Shown: piece after piece, positions 28,310 to 37,412 of the stretch | Numbering within the stretch: the stretch's first letter is position 1 | Layout of the letters: each line of letters opens with the position of its first letter | Assembly: GCF_900566075.1 (NCBI RefSeq) | Contig: NZ_UPHU01000001.1 | Coordinates: forward strand, 4,960,325 to 5,024,324 | Origin: Mycobacterium pseudokansasii | Lineage (GTDB): Bacteria > Actinomycetota > Actinomycetes > Mycobacteriales > Mycobacteriaceae | Direction: 5' to 3' | DNA: 64,000 bases | Made by a program: the position numbers and the translations under genes | The notes under the pieces: generated by a model | What the model saw: only the letters and a program-made list of their open reading frames with translations | Databases searched by the model: none | What the model was told of the DNA's origin: nothing

Positions 28310-28732
28310 ATGGCAAGCGGGCGACCCAATTTCGCGCAATACATCGCGTACGCTTACGGGCTCCGGCGGTTGCCCAACTCGATGCGGAGTTGGGTCGCAC
28401 GTGATCTGGCCGGTAAGGGGGCGATCCGCCGGTACCTGCTGCTGACGGCAATACCGCCCCTTCTGGTACTGGCACCGTTTTGGCTGCTGCCCGCGTCGCT
28501 GTATGTGCACCTCGAGATGACGCTGCCGATCTACCTGTGGGCGTTGCTGATCTCGCTTGCGCTGAACAAGGTGTGGCGCCGGCACCGGCTGGCCCAGCAT
28601 GGCCTGGACCCGAACCTGGTGGACGCGATCAAGCGGCAGAAGGACGCGAAGATGCACGAGCGGTACATCCGGCGCTACGGACCGCGCCCGGAAGAGGCGC
28701 AGCGGTACTCGAACAGCAATCCCTTTTTCTGA
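28310..28732 (+). CDS. DUF5313 membrane protein
   Basis: 140 residues from ATG 28310 (ribosome site GGGAGCGG). It begins with the DUF5313 pattern NFAQYIAYAYGLRRLP, has two adjacent membrane helices (LLLTAIPPLLVLAPFWLLP and LPIYLWALLISLAL) and ends in a basic, Arg-rich tail with NSNPFF. The function of this mycobacterial family is unknown. An inverted repeat (28782-28834) follows. Confidence 0.8.
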   Translation: MASGRPNFAQYIAYAYGLRRLPNSMRSWVARDLAGKGAIRRYLLLTAIPPLLVLAPFWLLPASLYVHLEMTLPIYLWALLISLALNKVWRRHRLAQHGLDPNLVDAIKRQKDAKMHERYIRRYGPRPEEAQRYSNSNPFF

Positions 28733-28781
28733 GGACACCGCCGAGCCGGGTGGCCTGATGCGCAAATCCGGACCCAGCGTG

Positions 28782-28834
28782 CTGGGGTCTCCGCCGGCCG
28801 GGCCAACATGCGACGTAGTGCGGAAAGACCCCAG
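28782..28834. other. Inverted repeat after the DUF5313 gene; start of a 409-bp gap
   Basis: CTGGGGTCT (28782-28790) pairs exactly with AGACCCCAG (28826-28834) across a 35-nt loop. No T-run follows, so termination is possible but unproven. The gap 28733-29141 otherwise holds the promoter region of the PPE operon. Confidence 0.4.
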
Positions 28835-28996
28835 TGCTTGATCGGCATGTGGTCGCGGTGTCTGCGTCCGCGGCGTAGCCGCGCGATCGGCGGGAGCCCG
28901 CGCCACTGAACGCCCGTGAACGGCCTCTCCAGCTGGAAAGCGGGGAGTTGGCGAGCTCAGCGGCGGAAAACGATCCGAATCGGATGTTCAGCCCGT

Positions 28997-29024
28997 TATC
29001 ATACGACTGTCAGTCTACTGACAG
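28997..29024 (+). promoter_or_regulatory. Probable promoter with an 18-bp operator upstream of the PPE/polysaccharide operon
   Basis: TATCAT at 28997-29002 resembles a -10 box. Five bases later an exact palindrome starts: CTGTCAGT (29007-29014), CT, ACTGACAG (29017-29024), placed where transcription would begin. A repressor bound there would block the operon. A TTGACA at 29035 has no good partner -10. The binding protein is unknown. Confidence 0.45.
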
Positions 29025-29141
29025 GGTGAACATCTTGACACCAATGAGGGCAGGTAACGGGTTCGGTTACTGACGTTCAGACAAGGAAGTCTGCAGCTCG
29101 GTCCCGCCTCCGTCGCCCTGCACGCGTTAGGGGAGAACTGA

Positions 29142-29309
29142 ATGTCTTTCGCCACCGGGTTCTCGCTCGCGATGAACGGCGGCAAGCTGGCCTCCTCCGC
29201 AGCTCTTACGGCTGAAGTGGCGCCTGCGGCAGCCGGCGGATTGTCGGCCGCACCGGAGTTGCGACTCGCCGCATCCAAGGAACCCATCTACCCCTGGGGC
29301 CTGAAGTGA
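29142..29309 (+). CDS. 55-residue protein coupled to the PPE gene
   Basis: A short gene with a good ribosome site (GGGGAG, about 6 bp before ATG 29142). It begins MSF like PE proteins and stands where a PE gene normally precedes a PPE gene, but the Ala-rich protein (MSFATGFSLAMNGGKLASSA start, IYPWGLK end) lacks the PE domain and a YxxxD/E secretion motif. Its stop overlaps the PPE start (GTGA), so translation is coupled. It could be a decayed PE gene, a leader peptide or a genuine small partner; the sequence does not decide. Confidence 0.55.
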   Translation: MSFATGFSLAMNGGKLASSAALTAEVAPAAAGGLSAAPELRLAASKEPIYPWGLK

Positions 29310-30457
29310 TCGATTTTGGCGCCTTACCGCCAGAAATCAACTCCACGAGAATGTATGCCGGGCCCGGTCCGGCATCGCTGTCGGCGGCCGCCGTGATGTG
29401 GGATAGCTTGGCCGCCGAACTCCACGCGGCCGCAGGTTTCTACCGGTCGGTGATCGCGGGATTGACGAGCGGGCGCTGGCTGGGACCTGCATCGCTGTCC
29501 ATGGCGTCCGCACTCGGGCCGTATGTGGCTTGGACGGCCGGGGTAGCCGCGCGGGCCGCGGAAACGGCCAGCCAAGCCACGTTTGCCGTGGAGGGCTACG
29601 AGGCCGCCTTCGCGATGACCGTGCCGCCACCGGTGGTGGCCGCCAATCGGGCTCTGCTCGCGGCCCTGGTCGCCACCAACTTCTTCGGCCAGAATTCGAC
29701 GGCGATCGCCGCCACCGAAGCCCATTACGGCGAGATGTGGGCGCAGGACGCCGCGGCGATGTACGAGTATGCCGCGAATTCGGCGACCGCGTGCGAGCTG
29801 ACCTTGTTGACGACCCCACCGGAGGTGGTCAACCCCGTCGGCGAGGCCGGGCAGGCCAGCGCCGTTGCCAATGCGGCGGCTGCCGCTGGATCAGAGCAGC
29901 TCTCGCTGGCCGGCTTGGTGTCCTCGGTTCCGGCCTTGCTGGACGGGCTGGCTTCACCGCTGTCCGGGCTTGCCGACTCGTCGCTGATGCCCACCCTGGC
30001 AACCGTCCCGGTCTACGCACTTCCGAGCTACTTCATGGCCGCAGCGACCCCACTCTATTCGATGTCCTCCATCCTCGGAATCGCCCAGACCGCACAGGGT
30101 TTGCTGACCGGGGCAGCGGCTGCTGCTGCGCAAGCGGTCACAGAAGGGGCAGCCGGTGCGGTCAGCTCCGGGGCAGGTCTGATCTCGTCGGTGGGACCGG
30201 GCGTGACCGGAAGCCTGGGCAGTGCAGCGTCGTTGGGCCCGTTGTCGGTGCCGGCGAGCTGGACCAGTGTGATCCCGGCGGCGCATACGGGTGCCGTAAC
30301 CGCGTTGCCGAACGCCGGTCTCGATGCCGCCAACGCGGCGCCAGCGATGTTGGGCGCGGCGCCGCGAAACGGTACCGGCGCGAACAGATTTGCCGGGCCC
30401 CGATACGGGGTGGTGCCCACCGTGATGACGCGCCCGCCATCGGCCGGATACACGTAG
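29306..30457 (+). CDS. PPE family protein, SVP subgroup
   Basis: 383 residues. The N-terminal PPE domain (about 1-175) begins IDFGALPPEINSTRMYAG with the PPE signature at residues 8-10, and a WLG (WxG) turn lies near residue 58. The subgroup signature GPLSVPASW is near residue 310. PPE-SVP proteins are exported by the ESX-5 type VII system to the envelope or medium of slow-growing mycobacteria, usually with a PE partner and an EspG chaperone; no PE gene is adjacent. Unusually, its stop is 8 bp upstream of the WecG/TagA glycosyltransferase gene, so it appears to be the second gene of the polysaccharide operon. Confidence 0.93.
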   Translation: MIDFGALPPEINSTRMYAGPGPASLSAAAVMWDSLAAELHAAAGFYRSVIAGLTSGRWLGPASLSMASALGPYVAWTAGVAARAAETASQATFAVEGYEAAFAMTVPPPVVAANRALLAALVATNFFGQNSTAIAATEAHYGEMWAQDAAAMYEYAANSATACELTLLTTPPEVVNPVGEAGQASAVANAAAAAGSEQLSLAGLVSSVPALLDGLASPLSGLADSSLMPTLATVPVYALPSYFMAAATPLYSMSSILGIAQTAQGLLTGAAAAAAQAVTEGAAGAVSSGAGLISSVGPGVTGSLGSAASLGPLSVPASWTSVIPAAHTGAVTALPNAGLDAANAAPAMLGAAPRNGTGANRFAGPRYGVVPTVMTRPPSAGYT

Positions 30458-30465
30458 GCCCTGAC

Positions 30466-31362
30466 GTGACCGCGGCGCGCCTGACCTACGCAGCTACCTC
30501 CCCGGACACGCTGGCCGAAGCCCCTGCCCGCATGATCATCGGCGGCACCATCGTCGAGCGCCGCGAGTTCGACGACGTGCTGTCGATCATCGCGTCGCGG
30601 CTGCAATCCTCATCCGCGACGGGTCTGGCAGTGGGCTCGGTGAACCTCGACCACCTCTACCACTTCCGGAAAGTCACGGCAGCGCCCGCCGCTCCGCTGG
30701 AATGGCTGCTACTGGCCGACGGCATGCCGATCGCCTGGCGGGGCCAACTGCTCACCGCGAAGCCGTGGCCCCGAGTCACCGGCGCCGACCTGCTTCCCGG
30801 CGTGTTGGCGCTGGCCGAAGATACCGGTGCCCGTGTCGGCTTTTTCGGCGGCGGCGCCGAAACTCACCGCCTGCTTGCCGACTCCTTGCGGAAAAGGTAT
30901 CCAGGGCTTGCCATTTCGGGGATGTGGTCCCCCGACGCGCCCACCATCGAGTCGCTGTCTGACAACTTGGCAGCGGCGATTCGTGACGCGCGCACCGACA
31001 TCCTGATCGTCAGCCTCGGCAAGCCGCGCCAAGAGCAGTGGGTTGACCGTTATGGCTCCGCGACGGGCTCTCGCGTCTTCTTGGCCTGCGGCGGGGCCAT
31101 CGACTTCCTGGCGGGCAGCACCAACCGAGCGCCCGGCTGGATGCAGCGAATCGGATTGGAATGGTTGCACCGGTTGGCCAGAGAACCGCGGCGGTTGGGC
31201 CGGCGCTACCTGCTGCAGGGTCCTATCGCTTTGCTCCGTACGGTGCGAGCGCAGCTGATCTGCTATCCGAACGCGTATTGCGTGAGCACGCCAAGGAGTG
31301 ATCATGCCGATATCGCCAGCGCCGGCCGCGATGCCGCACGACCCCAACCCGCGACCGTTTAA
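30466..31362 (+). CDS. WecG/TagA/CpsF family glycosyltransferase (GT26)
   Basis: 298 residues from GTG 30466. Family motifs: SVNLDHLYHF, LLADGMPIAW, GFFGGGAE, ISGMWSPDAPT, VSLGKPRQEQWV, ACGGAIDFLAGS and RAPGWMQRIGLEWLHRLAREPRR. Enzymes of this family add the second sugar (often a ManNAc-type residue) to a lipid-linked primer at the inner face of the membrane. It overlaps the following WbaP-like gene by 59 bp, so the first two steps of repeat-unit assembly are encoded together, downstream of a PPE gene. Confidence 0.93.
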   Translation: MTAARLTYAATSPDTLAEAPARMIIGGTIVERREFDDVLSIIASRLQSSSATGLAVGSVNLDHLYHFRKVTAAPAAPLEWLLLADGMPIAWRGQLLTAKPWPRVTGADLLPGVLALAEDTGARVGFFGGGAETHRLLADSLRKRYPGLAISGMWSPDAPTIESLSDNLAAAIRDARTDILIVSLGKPRQEQWVDRYGSATGSRVFLACGGAIDFLAGSTNRAPGWMQRIGLEWLHRLAREPRRLGRRYLLQGPIALLRTVRAQLICYPNAYCVSTPRSDHADIASAGRDAARPQPATV

Positions 31363-32896
31363 GGGAAAGCGCGCCGACGTGACTTCGCTGCTGCACCGCC
31401 GAACCGACGTTTCGCCGGCGACTTCAAGTACGGCGTCAAGTACGGTGCGCACGCCCGATCCCACGACGTCGCGGCGCTGGCAACACCGGTATTCACACCA
31501 TCTGCGTATCAGCGATTCCGTGATCGTCTTCGCCTCCGTCATGCTGGCGCAATACGTCCGGTTCGGCGATTCGCCGAACAAATCGGGCTACCCGGGCCCG
31601 GTGATGACGCTCTTTTCATTTCTCTTCGCGGCGCTGTGGCTCTCGTCTCTTGCAATATTCAACACACGATCACCACACGTTATCGGAGTGGGGATCGACG
31701 AGTACCGGCGAATCAGCAGTGCGTCATTCTGGACATTCGGAATCATCGCAATGGTGACGCTGCTCGCCAAGATCGATTTGGCCCGCGGCTATCTGGCGGT
31801 TGCGCTTCCCGTCGGCACGCTCGGACTGCTGACAAGCCGCAACAGCTGGCGTAGGTATATCTGCCGTAAGCGAGCCCATGGCGAATACCAGACGGCGTCT
31901 TTGGCAATCGGAGACCGGCAAGGACTCTCCCGCCTGATACATGAACTGGACCGTAATCCACGCGACGGTTACGTCGTCGTCGGAGTCTGCATACCGGGAT
32001 ATGGCGTCCCCCGGGGCGAAACCCTGACGGTCGAAGATCGCCATGTCCCGATTCTGGGGGACGAATCCTATGCGGTGGCTGCGGTTGACGACTGCGGCGC
32101 GGGCACGGTGGTGGTGACGCAGACGGAACAGTTCGGCATGCACGCGATCAGAGACTTGATGTGGCAGTTGGAGACGAAGGACGTCGACCTGGTGGTATCA
32201 CCGGGGATGATGGACATCGCGGAAGCGCGATTGACGGTGCGGCCGGTCGCCGGATTCCCGTTGCTGCATGTCGAAAAGCCGCTCTACACCGGCGCCCAGC
32301 GGTTTCAAAAACGAACATTCGACTTCTGTTTCGCGCTGACAGCCCTGCTGATGGCATCGCCAATCCTTATTGCGGCTGCTATCGCCATCAAGCTGACCAG
32401 CAAGGGCCCCGTCTTCTACCGCTCCGAGCGTATTGGCATTAATGGCGAACCCTTCATGATGCTTAAATTCCGAACAATGAAGGTGGACGCTGACACCCAA
32501 CTCGAGCGCCTTTTGTCCCAGAATCAGGGTGCCGGCGGAATACTGTTCAAGATTCGTCAAGATCCCCGGGTCACCCCCGTGGGGAGAATACTCCGCAGAT
32601 ACAGCATCGACGAGCTCCCCCAATTCATCAACGTCATCAAGCAGGACATGAGCGTGGTCGGCCCGCGGCCTCCGTTGAGCCGCGAAGTCGACAACTACAA
32701 CGTCGACGTGAAGCGGCGGCTGCTGGTCAAGCCCGGTGTTACCGGAATATGGCAAGTAAGCGGCCGCTCCGAACTTTCCTGGGACGAGTCGGTCCGGCTG
32801 GATCTGTCCTACGTCGACAATTGGTCGATGGCGGGTGATCTCATGATCATCGCCAAGACGGTGAAAGCCGTCCTGACGGGGCACGGAGCATACTAG
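31304..32896 (+). CDS. Undecaprenyl/polyprenyl-phosphate sugar phosphotransferase (WbaP/CpsE type)
   Basis: 530 residues from ATG 31304 (AAGGAG 7 bp upstream; GTG 31298 is the alternative). Membrane helices occupy about residues 60-180, a CoA-binding-like middle domain follows, and the C-terminal catalytic domain begins RTFDFCFALTALLM. It has the family motifs GPVFYRSERIGINGEPFMMLKFRTM, DELPQFINVIKQDMSVVGPRPP and KPGVTGIWQVSGRSELSW. It transfers a sugar-1-phosphate to the polyprenyl carrier, the committed step of Wzx/Wzy polysaccharides. GC content is lower than in neighbouring genes, consistent with acquisition. Confidence 0.94.
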   Translation: MPISPAPAAMPHDPNPRPFKGKRADVTSLLHRRTDVSPATSSTASSTVRTPDPTTSRRWQHRYSHHLRISDSVIVFASVMLAQYVRFGDSPNKSGYPGPVMTLFSFLFAALWLSSLAIFNTRSPHVIGVGIDEYRRISSASFWTFGIIAMVTLLAKIDLARGYLAVALPVGTLGLLTSRNSWRRYICRKRAHGEYQTASLAIGDRQGLSRLIHELDRNPRDGYVVVGVCIPGYGVPRGETLTVEDRHVPILGDESYAVAAVDDCGAGTVVVTQTEQFGMHAIRDLMWQLETKDVDLVVSPGMMDIAEARLTVRPVAGFPLLHVEKPLYTGAQRFQKRTFDFCFALTALLMASPILIAAAIAIKLTSKGPVFYRSERIGINGEPFMMLKFRTMKVDADTQLERLLSQNQGAGGILFKIRQDPRVTPVGRILRRYSIDELPQFINVIKQDMSVVGPRPPLSREVDNYNVDVKRRLLVKPGVTGIWQVSGRSELSWDESVRLDLSYVDNWSMAGDLMIIAKTVKAVLTGHGAY

Positions 32897-32909
32897 GTGG
32901 CCGTGAGCC

Positions 32910-34385
32910 ATGACTGAGCCGACGGCACCCGGTGCGGTTGCGCCAACGGTGCCGGTCGCTCGGTTGGCTCACGCGTTCTCGATCCAGCTGATCTGCCGGA
33001 TGCTGGGGATGCTGGCCTCGGTGGTCTCGGTTGCGATGACCGCTCGTTATCTGGGTCCCGACCGCTACGGCCAGCTCACCATTGCCGTCGCCTTCATCGG
33101 GATGTGGGCCAGCTTGATCGACCTCGGCGTCGGGCGGGTGATCGTGCGTCGCGTGACCTCGGGCCGCGACGATCTCGAGCGCCTGGTCCGGATCTACAAC
33201 GGGCTGTCCCTGCTGTACTGCGTTCCACTCGTGGCATTGGCGGCGGGAACCGGGTTGCTGGTCTACCGCGACCACGACGTGCGCGTGATGCTTGTCGTGT
33301 TGTCCGCGCAGCTGCTCATCGTGACCATGACGGTGCGGCTCGAGCCGGTGTTTCAGACCAAAGTTCAGTTCGTCGCGGTGGCGGTCTCCGACGTCGTCGG
33401 GCGGTTGGCCACGCTTGCCGTGATTGTGTTTCTGGTAGCCGAACGCGCGGACGTCATCTGGTTCGCGGCAGTGCAGCTCATTCCGACGACCCTGCAGGTG
33501 CTGATCCAGAGCGGCGCCGCGGCGCGCCATGTTTCGCTGCGTCCCATCTTCGCGCCGCGGGAGGCCGCAGATCTGTTGCGGGAAAGCCTGTTTCCGATGG
33601 GCGTGACCATGGTCACCGTCTTGTACTGGCGCGCCGACGGCGTGATCTTGTCCTTGGTGAACACCCATTCCGAGGTGGGTGTCTACGGCTTGGCCTCGTC
33701 GATCGCGCTCAACACCCTGGTGGTCTCGGTGTTCTTCCTCAAGTCCACGCTCTCGACGGCCACCGAATTGTTTTCCCGCGATGTCGCGGCATTCGCCGGC
33801 TTCATGCGCCGCAGTGTCGAGCTGATGTTCTTCCTGGCCGTCCCGGTCGCCGTGGTCGGCGCGTTACTCGCCGGACCGCTGATCAGGTTGTTCGGCAACC
33901 AGGCATTCGTCGGCCGCGGCACACCGACGCTGGCGTTGCTGTTCGTCGCGGTAGCGCTACGCTTCGTCACCACCACCCTGGGCGAGGGTCTGTTCGCCAG
34001 CCACCGGCAGCGCTTCTGGTTCTGGCTGTCGGTGGCCACCCTCGGGCTCAACGTCGTGCTCAACCTGGCCCTGGGCTGGCGGCTGGGCGCGGTGGGAGCC
34101 GGCATTGCGCTGGTGTGCACGGAGCTGGCCAACCTGATGGTTGCCAGCTGGTGCCTACACCGCCAGTGCGGTTACCGGACGCCGGTGACGTTCCTGCTGC
34201 GGCTGCTGCTACCGACGGCAGCGAGTGTCGCTGTGACGCTGCTGCTTTGGGGTCAGCATGTGGTTCTCGTTCTGGGCGCCGCCGCTGCGGGCTACCTGGC
34301 GACCAGCGCGGTGATCGGCCCGCTCACCTGGTCGGCCCTGGCCTCGTTGCGGGACTCTTCGCGCCGGAATCAGCGGCTGGCGTGA
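32910..34385 (+). CDS. Wzx-type polysaccharide flippase
   Basis: 491 residues, almost entirely hydrophobic, with about 12-14 membrane helices. The N-terminus RLAHAFSIQLICRMLGMLASVVSVAMTARYLGPDRYGQLTIA fits the oligosaccharide-flippase (MOP) family. It should move the lipid-linked repeat unit across the membrane. It starts 13 bp after the sugar-phosphate transferase, so it is the last gene of the tightly packed PPE-WecG-WbaP-Wzx block; a 190-bp gap follows. Confidence 0.9.
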   Translation: MTEPTAPGAVAPTVPVARLAHAFSIQLICRMLGMLASVVSVAMTARYLGPDRYGQLTIAVAFIGMWASLIDLGVGRVIVRRVTSGRDDLERLVRIYNGLSLLYCVPLVALAAGTGLLVYRDHDVRVMLVVLSAQLLIVTMTVRLEPVFQTKVQFVAVAVSDVVGRLATLAVIVFLVAERADVIWFAAVQLIPTTLQVLIQSGAAARHVSLRPIFAPREAADLLRESLFPMGVTMVTVLYWRADGVILSLVNTHSEVGVYGLASSIALNTLVVSVFFLKSTLSTATELFSRDVAAFAGFMRRSVELMFFLAVPVAVVGALLAGPLIRLFGNQAFVGRGTPTLALLFVAVALRFVTTTLGEGLFASHRQRFWFWLSVATLGLNVVLNLALGWRLGAVGAGIALVCTELANLMVASWCLHRQCGYRTPVTFLLRLLLPTAASVAVTLLLWGQHVVLVLGAAAAGYLATSAVIGPLTWSALASLRDSSRRNQRLA

Positions 34386-34575
34386 CTCCCGAAATGGACC
34401 GGCGACTTCTCATGGTGCAGACGAACATCGCCGAAGAGGGTCGCCGAGCATGTCCCCGAGTTGCCGATTTGACACCCGAGTCGATCGCCGAACCCAAACA
34501 ACGGGGCAGTTCTGGGTTTTGGTCTGCGCGAAACTCCGCAGCCACCTCCACCCTGTTGCCAAACGGTAGTACGGT

Positions 34576-35139
34576 GTGGCCGTGATCAGGACTCGCGAAG
34601 ACTTGCGGGCTTATCTGGCTGCGGACCTGAAAGCACACGGCCTAACGCGTTGGCGGTTGCGCCACCGGATCTCGGCGCGCCCGGCCCATTTTCAGCGGCT
34701 GCTACGCAAATCCGAGTATTGGACCAACACGGCACGCACGCCGGCGGGACACGCCGTCGCCGCATATCTGAGGCTTCGAACCAAACTCTTGGGCGAAAGG
34801 CTCGGATTCGACATCCCACGCAACGTCTTTGGGCCGGGCTTGTCGATCGCACACGCAGGTTTGATAGTCGTGCACTACAAGGCCCGGGTCGGCGCGAATT
34901 GCCGCATTCATCACGGAGTGACGATCGGCGAAGGGCGCCCCGGTCACTACCCAACCATCGGGGACGACGTATTCATCTCGCCCATGGCCATGGTGCTGGG
35001 CGCCGACGTCGGCAGCCGCGTCGCCATCCGCCCGGGCACGGTTGTCACCACATCGGTGCCCGACGATGTCGATGTCGGCGGGTGCCCGGCCCGGATCGTC
35101 AAGGACCGCAGCCCACACCGGTCAATCATCGATCACTGA
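34576..35139 (+). CDS. Left-handed beta-helix acyltransferase (serine acetyltransferase-like)
   Basis: 187 residues (GTG 34576; GTG 34582 is possible). The C-terminal half is a hexapeptide-repeat helix with the CysE-like active region HHGVTIGEGRPGHYPTIGDD and GADVGSRVAIRPGTVV. The N-terminal part is short compared with true CysE, and the gene sits among polysaccharide genes, so O-acetylation of a sugar is more likely than serine acetylation. This is inference from context. Confidence 0.82.
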   Translation: MAVIRTREDLRAYLAADLKAHGLTRWRLRHRISARPAHFQRLLRKSEYWTNTARTPAGHAVAAYLRLRTKLLGERLGFDIPRNVFGPGLSIAHAGLIVVHYKARVGANCRIHHGVTIGEGRPGHYPTIGDDVFISPMAMVLGADVGSRVAIRPGTVVTTSVPDDVDVGGCPARIVKDRSPHRSIIDH

Positions 35140-35187
35140 CCGTTTTCGGTTGCGCTGCAGCGCCGTTACAGTGGCCCACGCAGGTGC

Positions 35188-35442
35188 ATGAAGTATTTCC
35201 AACATGGTGATTTTTGGGCGGGTATCCCGTCGGTGCGGCTACCGTACGCGGTGATGCATCTTCTGCGGATACTGCTGTCAACGGGAGCGAGAGTCGGTGT
35301 CCCGTCGGTGCTCCTACGTCACCACCTGGTTTCGCTTCCGGCGGCTACCGCTGTCGTCTTCATAGCCGCGGTGGTTCGCCAGCTCTACCGGTCGGCGCTC
35401 CTATCTATTCGAACGTGGCGCCGGAAGGCGTCAATGGCATGA
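35188..35442 (+). CDS. Possible small membrane protein before the GT2-GT4 gene
   Basis: 84 codons from ATG 35188. The stop overlaps the start of the next gene as ATGA, the arrangement used throughout this cluster, which is the main support. It has one likely membrane helix (SLPAATAVVFIAAVV) followed by a basic tail. No ribosome site is obvious and no family is recognised. It may be real, or the remains of a longer gene. Confidence 0.4.
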   Translation: MKYFQHGDFWAGIPSVRLPYAVMHLLRILLSTGARVGVPSVLLRHHLVSLPAATAVVFIAAVVRQLYRSALLSIRTWRRKASMA

Positions 35443-37412
35443 CTCGTGAGGTGGACCGGGCATATCTGAAGCCTCCCGTCGGCGACACAGCGGCGCTGCC
35501 ATCCACACGGTCGCTAGCGGTACTGATCGTGACCTGCGGTGACCACGATCTCCTCGAGACCTGCCTCGGCAGCGTCGCCGAACATGTGCCCGGGCTAACG
35601 GTCTATGTCCACGAAAACAGCGGCGAAGCATTTCCCGGTCGCGAGGAATTGGCTGCCCGCTACAAGGGCGTGCACTGGGTGTCCGGACAGGTCACTCTTG
35701 GCTTCGCCGCGGCCTTCAACTCGCTGGTGGAGCACACGCCGAGCGACGCTGACCTGTTGTTGCTCAATGCCGATGCCCGCCTGCGGGGACCGTTGACGCG
35801 CACCAGAGAATTGCTTCACCTACCTCGAGTGGCGGCAGTTTCGCCGATGGTGGATGACAACACCGCACCCGCTCGTCCACCGTGGGATATCGCGACCCGC
35901 CGCCTGACGCCGAGCCGGGCGTTGGTTGCCGCTGCCGGCTACGCCGGCTCGCTACGCGGCACACCGATCTCTGCCCTCTATGCCCGCCAGCCTGCCGAAT
36001 CACGGGGTATCCGAGGCGTTTTGGGGGCTACCTGTCTGGCGATCAGCCGTGCGGCATGGAACACCGTCGGCGGCTTCGACGAGGAGTTCGTGAACTACGG
36101 CGCTGCGGCCGACTGGCAAAGCCGTGCCCGTGCGGCGGGCTGGCGCGTGCTGTTGGCCGACGAACTCGGCGCCGAACAGAGCGATCCGGCAACCGGCGGG
36201 GGTGCCGGACACCGCCGCGACCGGGACCTGGCGCAGGCCGATACCGCGCTGCAGCTCGAACATCAACACAGCGTTCACCACGCGGACGTGTATCTTGCCG
36301 GCGCCAAAGTGTTGGAGCGGCTGCAGGTGTCAAGGCGTGGGGCCGGCGTAGGGGCTCGCACCGGCCAACGCAACGGCTTGCCGGCGATCGTGATCGCCAC
36401 CAACCGCCTGGTGTACGGCGGTGCCGAGCGTCAAAAAGCGCTGCTGGCAACGGAATTGGACCGCCGCGGCTACCCGGTCACCGTTGTCTGCGTGCAACGG
36501 TTCGGCCCGCTGATCGACGAAATCCCACCCAGTGTGCGCGTGGTCCGCCAGCCCTGGTGGGCCCCGATCATCGACCTCCCCCCGGGTCCTGCGGTGCTCA
36601 TCAGCGGCGACACCAACACCGAGACAGGATTTGCCACATTGTGGCGCGCAGCCGCCCGGAGCCGTCGCTGGTTGGTCGCCGCGCACATTCCTCCCGAAGA
36701 CGACCGGCCCATCTACTCCCGGCCCTTAGTCGCGGCGATGCGCCGTGCCGACGGTTTCATCGTGCTGGCGCAACGCCATTGGGACATGCTGACCGCACAC
36801 CATCGGCTTGGCGAACGGCGATTCGTGGTACCCAACGGCGTCGTCGCCACCGACGACCCGGCCCCGCCGATCCGGACCGTCGGTGACCCGCCACATTTGG
36901 TGATGCTCTCCCGCATCGTCGAGCACAAGAACCCGCACCTGCTGATCGAGGCGCTCGGCGGCCTTGCCGACATGCGCTGGAAACTCTCGATTTTCGGTGA
37001 TGGACCCGACCGGGAGCGCTTGCAGGCACGCACTCCGACCGAGTTGCGTGATCGGGTTCAGTGGCGCGGCTGGTCGCCGGGTCCCGGGCCGGCCTTGGCC
37101 GACGCCGACCTGCTTTGCGTCCCAAGTCGTTCCGAGGCGTTCCCGCTGGTGATTCTCGAGGCGATGGCTCGGGCGGTGCCTGTTGCGGCATCGGCCGTAT
37201 GCGCCGTCCCCGAAATGCTGGACTTCGGAAGGGCGGGCTTTGTCATCGAGCCCGTTTCGGTGTTGGGATGGCGCGAGCACTTGGCCAGGATCCTGGCGGC
37301 GCCCACCGCGCTGCCATCGGTCGGACGGCTCGGTTTCGCTCGCATGCGTCAGCACTACACGGTGCAGGCAATGACCGATGCCTACCTCGACGCGATCGAC
37401 GCGGTGCTATGA
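35439..37412 (+). CDS. Two-domain glycosyltransferase, GT2 fused to GT4
   Basis: 657 residues from ATG 35439. The N-terminal GT2 domain (about 20-290) has LAVLIVTCGDHDLLETCLGS, LLLLNADARLRG (nucleotide-sugar/metal site) and the rhamnosyltransferase-like NTVGGFDEEFVNYGAAADW. The C-terminal GT4 domain (about 320-655) has NRLVYGGAERQ, LSRIVEHKNPHLLIEALG and the donor-site motif VPSRSEAFPLVILEAMA. One polypeptide probably adds two successive sugars. Both ends are translationally coupled by ATGA overlaps: to the small ORF before it and to the GT4 gene after it. Confidence 0.88.
   Translation: MTREVDRAYLKPPVGDTAALPSTRSLAVLIVTCGDHDLLETCLGSVAEHVPGLTVYVHENSGEAFPGREELAARYKGVHWVSGQVTLGFAAAFNSLVEHTPSDADLLLLNADARLRGPLTRTRELLHLPRVAAVSPMVDDNTAPARPPWDIATRRLTPSRALVAAAGYAGSLRGTPISALYARQPAESRGIRGVLGATCLAISRAAWNTVGGFDEEFVNYGAAADWQSRARAAGWRVLLADELGAEQSDPATGGGAGHRRDRDLAQADTALQLEHQHSVHHADVYLAGAKVLERLQVSRRGAGVGARTGQRNGLPAIVIATNRLVYGGAERQKALLATELDRRGYPVTVVCVQRFGPLIDEIPPSVRVVRQPWWAPIIDLPPGPAVLISGDTNTETGFATLWRAAARSRRWLVAAHIPPEDDRPIYSRPLVAAMRRADGFIVLAQRHWDMLTAHHRLGERRFVVPNGVVATDDPAPPIRTVGDPPHLVMLSRIVEHKNPHLLIEALGGLADMRWKLSIFGDGPDRERLQARTPTELRDRVQWRGWSPGPGPALADADLLCVPSRSEAFPLVILEAMARAVPVAASAVCAVPEMLDFGRAGFVIEPVSVLGWREHLARILAAPTALPSVGRLGFARMRQHYTVQAMTDAYLDAIDAVL

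Noticed and set aside
29035..29040. TTGACA as a -35 box for the PPE operon
   Set aside because: No acceptable -10 hexamer at 16-19 bp; TATCAT at 28997 with the adjacent palindrome is a better candidate.
29530..30465. Extension of the WecG/TagA frame through the PPE gene
   Set aside because: Out-of-frame shadow of the PPE coding sequence; the enzyme's own sequence begins at 30466.
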